The notes under the pieces: generated by a model
Told to the model about the DNA's origin: nothing
What the model saw: only the letters and a program-made list of their open reading frames with translations
Databases searched by the model: none
Translations under genes and position numbers: made by a program
Part shown: positions 58,913 to 64,000 of the stretch, piece after piece
Layout of the letters: each line of letters begins with the position of its first letter
How positions within the stretch are numbered: the stretch's first letter is position 1
Source: Thuidium tamariscinum
Taxonomy: Eukaryota; Streptophyta; Bryopsida; Hypnales; Thuidiaceae
Assembly (NCBI GenBank): GCA_947034885.2
Contig: OX344758.2
Span: 19,309,067-19,373,066 of the forward strand
Direction: 5' to 3'
DNA: 64,000 bases

Positions 58913-61406
58913 CTATAGGGAAGTGAAGAAAAGAAACTCCGACCCTGAAATCCGGACGAAGGCTTTGCTGGGGATACTTCTACAAACAATGCCACAAACA
59001 GAAAGCCATCTTAAACACAGCACGCAAAGTGGAAACTGCTTGTTTGAAGAGGAGAATCCGAAAACCTCATTGAACTTGTCCACCACCAAAGTTCCCGAAT
59101 CGATCGACTCCATCGGGTCCTTCCTCAATCGGTGCCGTAAGCAGTTGGGCATGACCGGGGCCACATCCTCCGGCGTCACTTCGTCTCTCCCCCGGAACGC
59201 TGCCAACGCCTTGGCCGCCCGGTTGTTCACGATGTCACCCCGCAACCCATCCACGTCGAGCTCCGAGCACACCTGCGAGATTTTCACTCGCATCTCATGG
59301 GAAACTCTCACCGTGGGAAGCAGAGCCCGCGCCTGGTCGATCTGAGCACGAAGTTCCGACTGCGAGGCGGTGTGGGACACGCGGAAGCTCTTCGGGTCTG
59401 CGTCGAACAACCCGCGCTCAATCACGATCTTTACGCGGAGATCCGGATCTCTCACTGTCCCGACCTGAAGCATCAGAAAAAAGTTCAACCATCTGAGGGG
59501 TTCAGGCATTTTTCTGGGCGTTGCAAGAGAATAAATTCGAACTTCCTGCTAAGCAATTTCATCATTCAGCAACGTCCAGCTCAACAAAAATTGTGGGTTT
59601 CTGACATGGGCGTAACAAGGAAGTACAATTCGACTTGCTGTTCAGCTATCCAACTTCCCGCTCAGCTATCGCAACAGTCAGCAACTTCCAGCTCAACAAA
59701 AATTGTGGGATTCTGACAAAGGGGTTACATATGAACTTCCTGCTCAGTTATCACCACTTCCAGCTCCCAAACGGTGCTTATCACGTTGGACAGTGATGTT
59801 CGACATGAGAATTAGCTAGCTCAGTTAGCTAAGAGACTGTGAGGGAGCATGAGAAATGATTCACAACTCGTCCAATTCAATAGTATGATTACCCGAATCG
59901 GAGAGATGAGAAATAAGAGGATGTGCTTGAATTTGATACTACTCAATCACAATATTCTTGAAGGACATAGAAACCGTGAGGACCCAACTTCTAAGTGAGT
60001 AATTCAGCTAAGAGAGCTGGTGAGTAACGAGAGAAATGAAGCCTAACTTTACGCTCAATTCGTAAACCCCAGTACCAAGTTAAAGATTGGGAAAAGTGCA
60101 GAACTTTAGTGTCCACTCTCAACTTCCGCACACATTTCTAGTTGATATATTAACAATGAAATGAATCGCATTCCGGGAAATCTGAACCTAGTAGTTACAG
60201 GGAAGCCAGAGCAAGGGAATAGCTGAATTGGAGTGCATTTACCACGTATTTACCTATGAAAGCATCCACTATGGATGGCATTTCCCGAAGTCTAAATCTC
60301 TTAAACAAGAGGAACGCCGGAGCATCAGACATGGCAGGCAATGTCTGAATTGGAGAAAATTCTCCGTTACCTGCGCGTGCATCCCAAATCGGTCTAGCAA
60401 TTGCGGTCGCAGCTCGCCTTCTTTCGGATTCCCCGACCCAATAAGAATAAACCTCACCGGGTGCGAGATTGAGATTCCTTCTCTCTCCACCGTGTTCCAC
60501 CCCGACGCCGCCGAGTCCAATAACACATCCACCAAGTGATCGTCCAACAAATTCACCTCGTCCACGTATAAAATCCCCTGATTTGCCTTCGCCAGCAGCC
60601 CCGGCTCGAACACCTTCACGCCCTCCGTGAGAGCCTTCTTGATGTCGATCGTCCCGCACACGCGATCCTCGGTGGCGCCCAGCGGCAAGTCCACCATGTT
60701 GATCCGCGAAGTTGAAACAAGCAGCTTCTCCTGGTTCTGGACGCGCTTCCGCACCTCCTCACTCGTGAGCTCGGGATCCTCCGGAGAAGAGTTGAACGGG
60801 TCGCCTGCCACCACAATGATTTCGAGAGGAGATCGACGCGAGCGCGGACGGTGGTGGATTTCCCTGTGCCGCGATCGCCCATGATCATCACGCCGCCAAT
60901 CTTCGGGTCGATCACGTTCAAGATCAAGCACATCTTCATCTCCTCTTGACCCACGATGGCGGTGAACGGGAACACGGGACGTGCAGTCTCCTTCGTGGCG
61001 ACGTTCGCCACGGGCGACGCCTGCTCTTGACGACCTCGTCTGGTAACCAGACAACGAGAGATGATTCGAGAAGTTGCTGTTCCCTCGCAGTGCCAAAACA
61101 ACACCACTCTGCTTGGAATCGCCGCTGCTGTTCACGCCCACTGGCCACTGCAGCAACTGCTGGTGCCAGAGATCCGCGCACCAGCATGGCCATGGCTGCT
61201 TTCGAACTCAGCGAGGGTCAAACCCTTCTGCAAATTCAAGAATTTCACTCTTGACGAAGACACGAATGCAAATTACATTGGAGTTTGGGAATCCAGCACC
61301 CTGCAGGCTGCACTGCAGCGCTGCTAGTGAAGAGCTCGGGGTCTTGGATTTAGAGAATCCTGGGGTTGCCACTGGGTCGAGGCTTCCAAGTGGATATGGC
61401 GCCATC
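58913..61406 (-). pseudogene. chlI: Magnesium chelatase subunit ChlI copy, disrupted
   Basis: ChlI is the AAA+ ATPase that powers Mg insertion into protoporphyrin in plastids. Two exons are clear (to 60371, and 59464-58913), joined at GMHAQ|VGTVRD. Seen are [10 protein letters not shown], the Walker [28 protein letters not shown], the Walker [15 protein letters not shown], and GLRGDIVNNRAAKALAA. Just after [13 protein letters not shown] the frame shifts: one base is missing before [10 protein letters not shown]. The usual end after KF.EVF is absent and the frame runs on about 45 codons. The conserved domain has no in-frame ATG in its exon. The ATG at 61406 (MAPYPLGSLDPVATPGFSKS) with a donor near 61340 is a candidate transit-peptide exon. 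Substitutions such as ANQGILY and PKEGEL also suggest relaxed constraint. A sequencing error cannot be excluded. Confidence 0.82.
59567..59790 (-). repeat. 112-bp tandem duplication in the chlI intron
   Basis: CAGCAACGTCCAGCTCAACA (59567) recurs as CAGCAACTTCCAGCTCAACA (59679), each followed by AAAATTGTGGG.TTCTGACA, with a partial further unit beginning GAACTTCCTGCTCAG. Confidence 0.6.
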
Positions 61407-61859
61407 CTGAAACAGATTGCGATACCCGCCGTCACATATCCGGGTCCATTGTGTTCGGGTCTACGGTTTGACCTATACATAGAAGCGCGGAGATCGATGA
61501 AGATGAGAGTCGCTGGTTGTGGAGGCCCCTGGTTGGTGCTGCAACTCCTCCATGGCCTCGCAAAAGGGTTTTTGGTTACTTGGGACTTGGGAGCATCTCG
61601 GATGCGGAACAAGATGAACTCTCACAATCCCGGAGTTCAGTTGTACTTTACATCATTTATCATCAAGTGCCCAGAAAATCCGCCGCTACTTCCAAATCCA
61701 CTCCCCCTTTCTGCATGAATGCCACCTCGATCATAGAGTTCTACATTGCGCTCACTTTTTGCGGGAGGGTTGTTTTTCCAAGATTGTGAAGCGAGGGATC
61801 TGGCTAGTTGGAATTTAGACCGCTGAGATAGCGATTGTTGGTCCTCGTTGGTGCTCGCG
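61407..61859. other. Intergenic segment between divergent chlI copy and FHA gene
   Basis: About 450-650 bp, depending on the chlI start, separate two head-to-head genes, so the segment should hold both promoters. An open frame on the plus strand (about 61470-61789) has no start codon or domain that I recognise and is not called. Confidence 0.4.
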
Positions 61860-64000
61860 ATGCAAGGCGTACTTTCGGTGGTGGCAGGGCAGGCCATAGC
61901 CGGAAGCCTGTTGAAGCTGGGATCGCCCACCGCCCAGTTTTGCAATGGGAACTCCAACGGTGTGGTAGCTGTGGCACGGAAGCCGTTTGCGGCGACCTTG
62001 GATATTGCGAGCAGCAGGTCTGTTACTCGCCTGAACAGTGTAGCACACTCGTTTCCTTTGGGGAAGAGATTGCGCCGTTCTTGTGTGAGAGTTTCCGCGC
62101 TTCAGCAGTCGGCCAAGAGCGCCAAGTGGGTCCTTGACCCTTGTGGTACGTCTCGTCCTCTTCGTTCCCCCGGATGCTGCAATCTTTCTAATGTTTCAAT
62201 GTTTGTGATGGTTCAAGCTTTGTGTTACTGCGATCTTTGTGATGCTTCAATGTTTAGCTTACATACAGCGATTTGGACGTTACAATTTGGAGAAAAACCT
62301 AACCCTGCTTCTTTCATAATCGGGACTTTGTGTTGATACGAGATGCCGCTGTGCTTTGTTGTTTGTTGTTGTGAAGGTGACGGGAGTACGAGTCACTTGG
62401 ATGCGCCCGTGCCTCTGCCAAGCGGCTTTGAGCTCGCCTCGGTAAAATTCCTGCGTCCTCGTTTTCATTCCGAATTTGAGTTTGCCATTTCGAATTTGCT
62501 AGAGCTCGATACACTCCATATTCTCTTTCGCCACACACTAGGCAACCGATGTACAGTACCCGGACATTTTCCTCACCTTCCCTCTTGCTGCAGTAGGAAT
62601 GTCGACTTCCAGCAAAATTCTTGCCTATTTCCATGCTAATGTTTCATGATTTGGAAGTAGACTATATTAGGTTGTATTGCACTTTAAAATTCTCAATTTG
62701 ATGGAATTGTTAGCCTGTATCACCAATTTGAAGTTGCGCATGTCTACATTGTCTCTGCAGCGAAATAATGTGTCCATGTATCTTATTTTTTGGGGTATTG
62801 TACATCAGTTCAGAGGTGGAAATTTTCCAATCACACATAGACTCAGTATCTAACATTTTTAGCAGATTCCAGAATGTGATAAGAAGAATATGATAAGAGA
62901 GAATGTGATCACAAAAAGTTCGAAGTGACATATTTGATCGCAGTTTCTACAGTGTCAATCACTGGAGCTTTCATGACAAGACAGCTCTGGTTCTCGGATC
63001 CTTTCTTTCTTTTAATTTGTCTACCATCATCTTTTGGATTATGATGTGACTTGCTTCTTGATATGTTAGTTTAATGGGCGTAATTTAGGATATTTGACCA
63101 TCAATTATAATCTTTGTTTCCTCATGTCTAGAGTCTTGGGAAGATAAAATCTTGAATTTTGGTGAAGACATTATTGAATTCTGATTATCCCTATTAAATT
63201 TTAAGTTTTTTTCATAATCTTTTGATATGGTCATGAATGTATAATATGGGGTTGAAAGTGTCTTATCAACAGTGAAGATTGCTTCAAGAGGTTTGTTTAT
63301 AATCTCACAAATATTTTAGAATACTAGTAAAGCAAAGTGGAAGATAGGTTGGACACCATAATCAATTCATGGATTATGTTGTGACTTGCAACTCAAGTTT
63401 AGGGTGGTAGAGATAATGAAAGTGATGCAAGCGCCAATCACAACCCTTGTTTTCTTGATATGGATCTCAAATCTCATTTATTTTGCAGATTTGTTATTGA
63501 ATTGAACTCAATGTGATTCTTTACTTCTCAAAGTACCTTGATAGAGCTGTGGAACATGACTAAGAAAGCACCTTCTATTGTTTGCTTTTCAAAGAAGCCT
63601 TGATTGATTGTGTCTCATTGTGACCTATTTAACTTGCAGGATTCTGTGATAGTCGGCCGAGTGAAGGACAGAGTTGACGTTGTGGTTCCTATTGCCACAG
63701 GTATAGTAACTTGAGCCATGCGTGTTGATTCATATGCCCACATACAACAGAAGTTGTTGTAGTGATGAGGTCTGACTCAGTGTTGTGTTGGTTTGGATAT
63801 TCTTAGAGGAAAATCTTGGATTAGTGTTCCATTTACGATATCCATTGTTGATGTCCACCACCTCTGACTATTACCACTCCGACTCTCTGATGTTGGTGAG
63901 ACCTGTGCGATACCAGTCCAACTCATATTCGATCTATTTGAATTCCTAAACCTGTGATTGCTTTTCTCAGTTTCGGGCGTGCATGCGCGGTTGGAGAAGA
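61860..64000 (+). CDS. Plastid-targeted FHA-domain protein, 5' exons (partial)
   Basis: Four exons are visible: 61860-62145, 62377-62441, 63640-63700 and 63971-64000+, with GT-AG borders and consistent phases. Exon 1 starts MQGVLSVVAGQAIAGSLLKL and is Ser/Arg/Ala-rich with few acids, like a chloroplast transit peptide, ending KWVLDPCG. Exons 2-4 read DGSTSHLDAPVPLPSGFELA, then SDSVIVGRVKDRVDVVVPIA and TVSGVHARLEK. The GR and SG.HAR motifs are the phosphothreonine-binding core of an FHA domain. The order matches plant plastid FHA proteins such as the At2g21530 type (recognised by motif, not searched). The rest lies beyond base 64000. It is divergently oriented to the chlI copy. Confidence 0.82.

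Noticed and set aside
61193-61193. ATG at 61193 as the ChlI start
   Set aside because: It opens a different frame from the conserved ChlI domain and reaches a stop before the ATPase. An upstream exon starting at 61406 fits better.

Overview
This looks like nuclear DNA of a land plant. It has a type-2-like lipid transfer protein, a plant-type BRO1-like protein, a B3-domain protein, a plastid-type magnesium chelatase subunit and a plastid-targeted FHA protein. It also has GT-AG introns, TTTAGGG telomere-type motifs and CACTA-type terminal repeats. Genes are sparse and GC-moderate, set in very AT-rich, transposon-filled DNA. I cannot name the species. A piggyBac-type transposon leans me toward a non-seed plant, but that is inference.

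Layout: 1-0.85 kb holds the 5' exons of a BRO1-like gene running off the left edge (minus). From 2.5 to 19.3 kb lies a graveyard of short non-autonomous DNA transposons, including several families with TTAA duplications and CCC-type ends. An nsLTP gene (19.9-20.7 kb, plus) and an intronless CCR4-like nuclease gene (21.3-22.5 kb, minus) follow. A five-exon ubiquitin-like gene lies at 25.4-27.2 kb (plus), with a broken piggyBac end about 450 bp upstream. A three-exon acidic ribosomal protein P2 gene is at 31.2-32.1 kb (minus). A 6.6-kb piggyBac-superfamily transposon occupies 35.8-42.4 kb, with TTAA duplications, matching ends and a long transposase frame. More repeats follow, including a decayed piece of the P2 gene at 44.9-45.2 kb. 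A B3-domain gene is at 50.8-52.0 kb (minus). A disrupted chlI copy (58.9-61.4 kb, minus) stands head-to-head with the 5' exons of an FHA-domain gene (61.9 kb to the right edge, plus).

The host genes are unrelated housekeeping or regulatory loci and do not form a pathway. The most notable system is the piggyBac lineage. It comprises one near-complete element (one in-frame TGA splits the catalytic frame), a solo end of the same family, and at least four shorter elements in two other sequence families that share its TTAA target and CCC-type ends. The transposase has a long N-terminal extension with a Tudor/Agenet-like stretch, which would be an unusual fusion if confirmed. The second main observation is the chlI copy, which has lost one base inside its ATPase domain and its usual stop codon.
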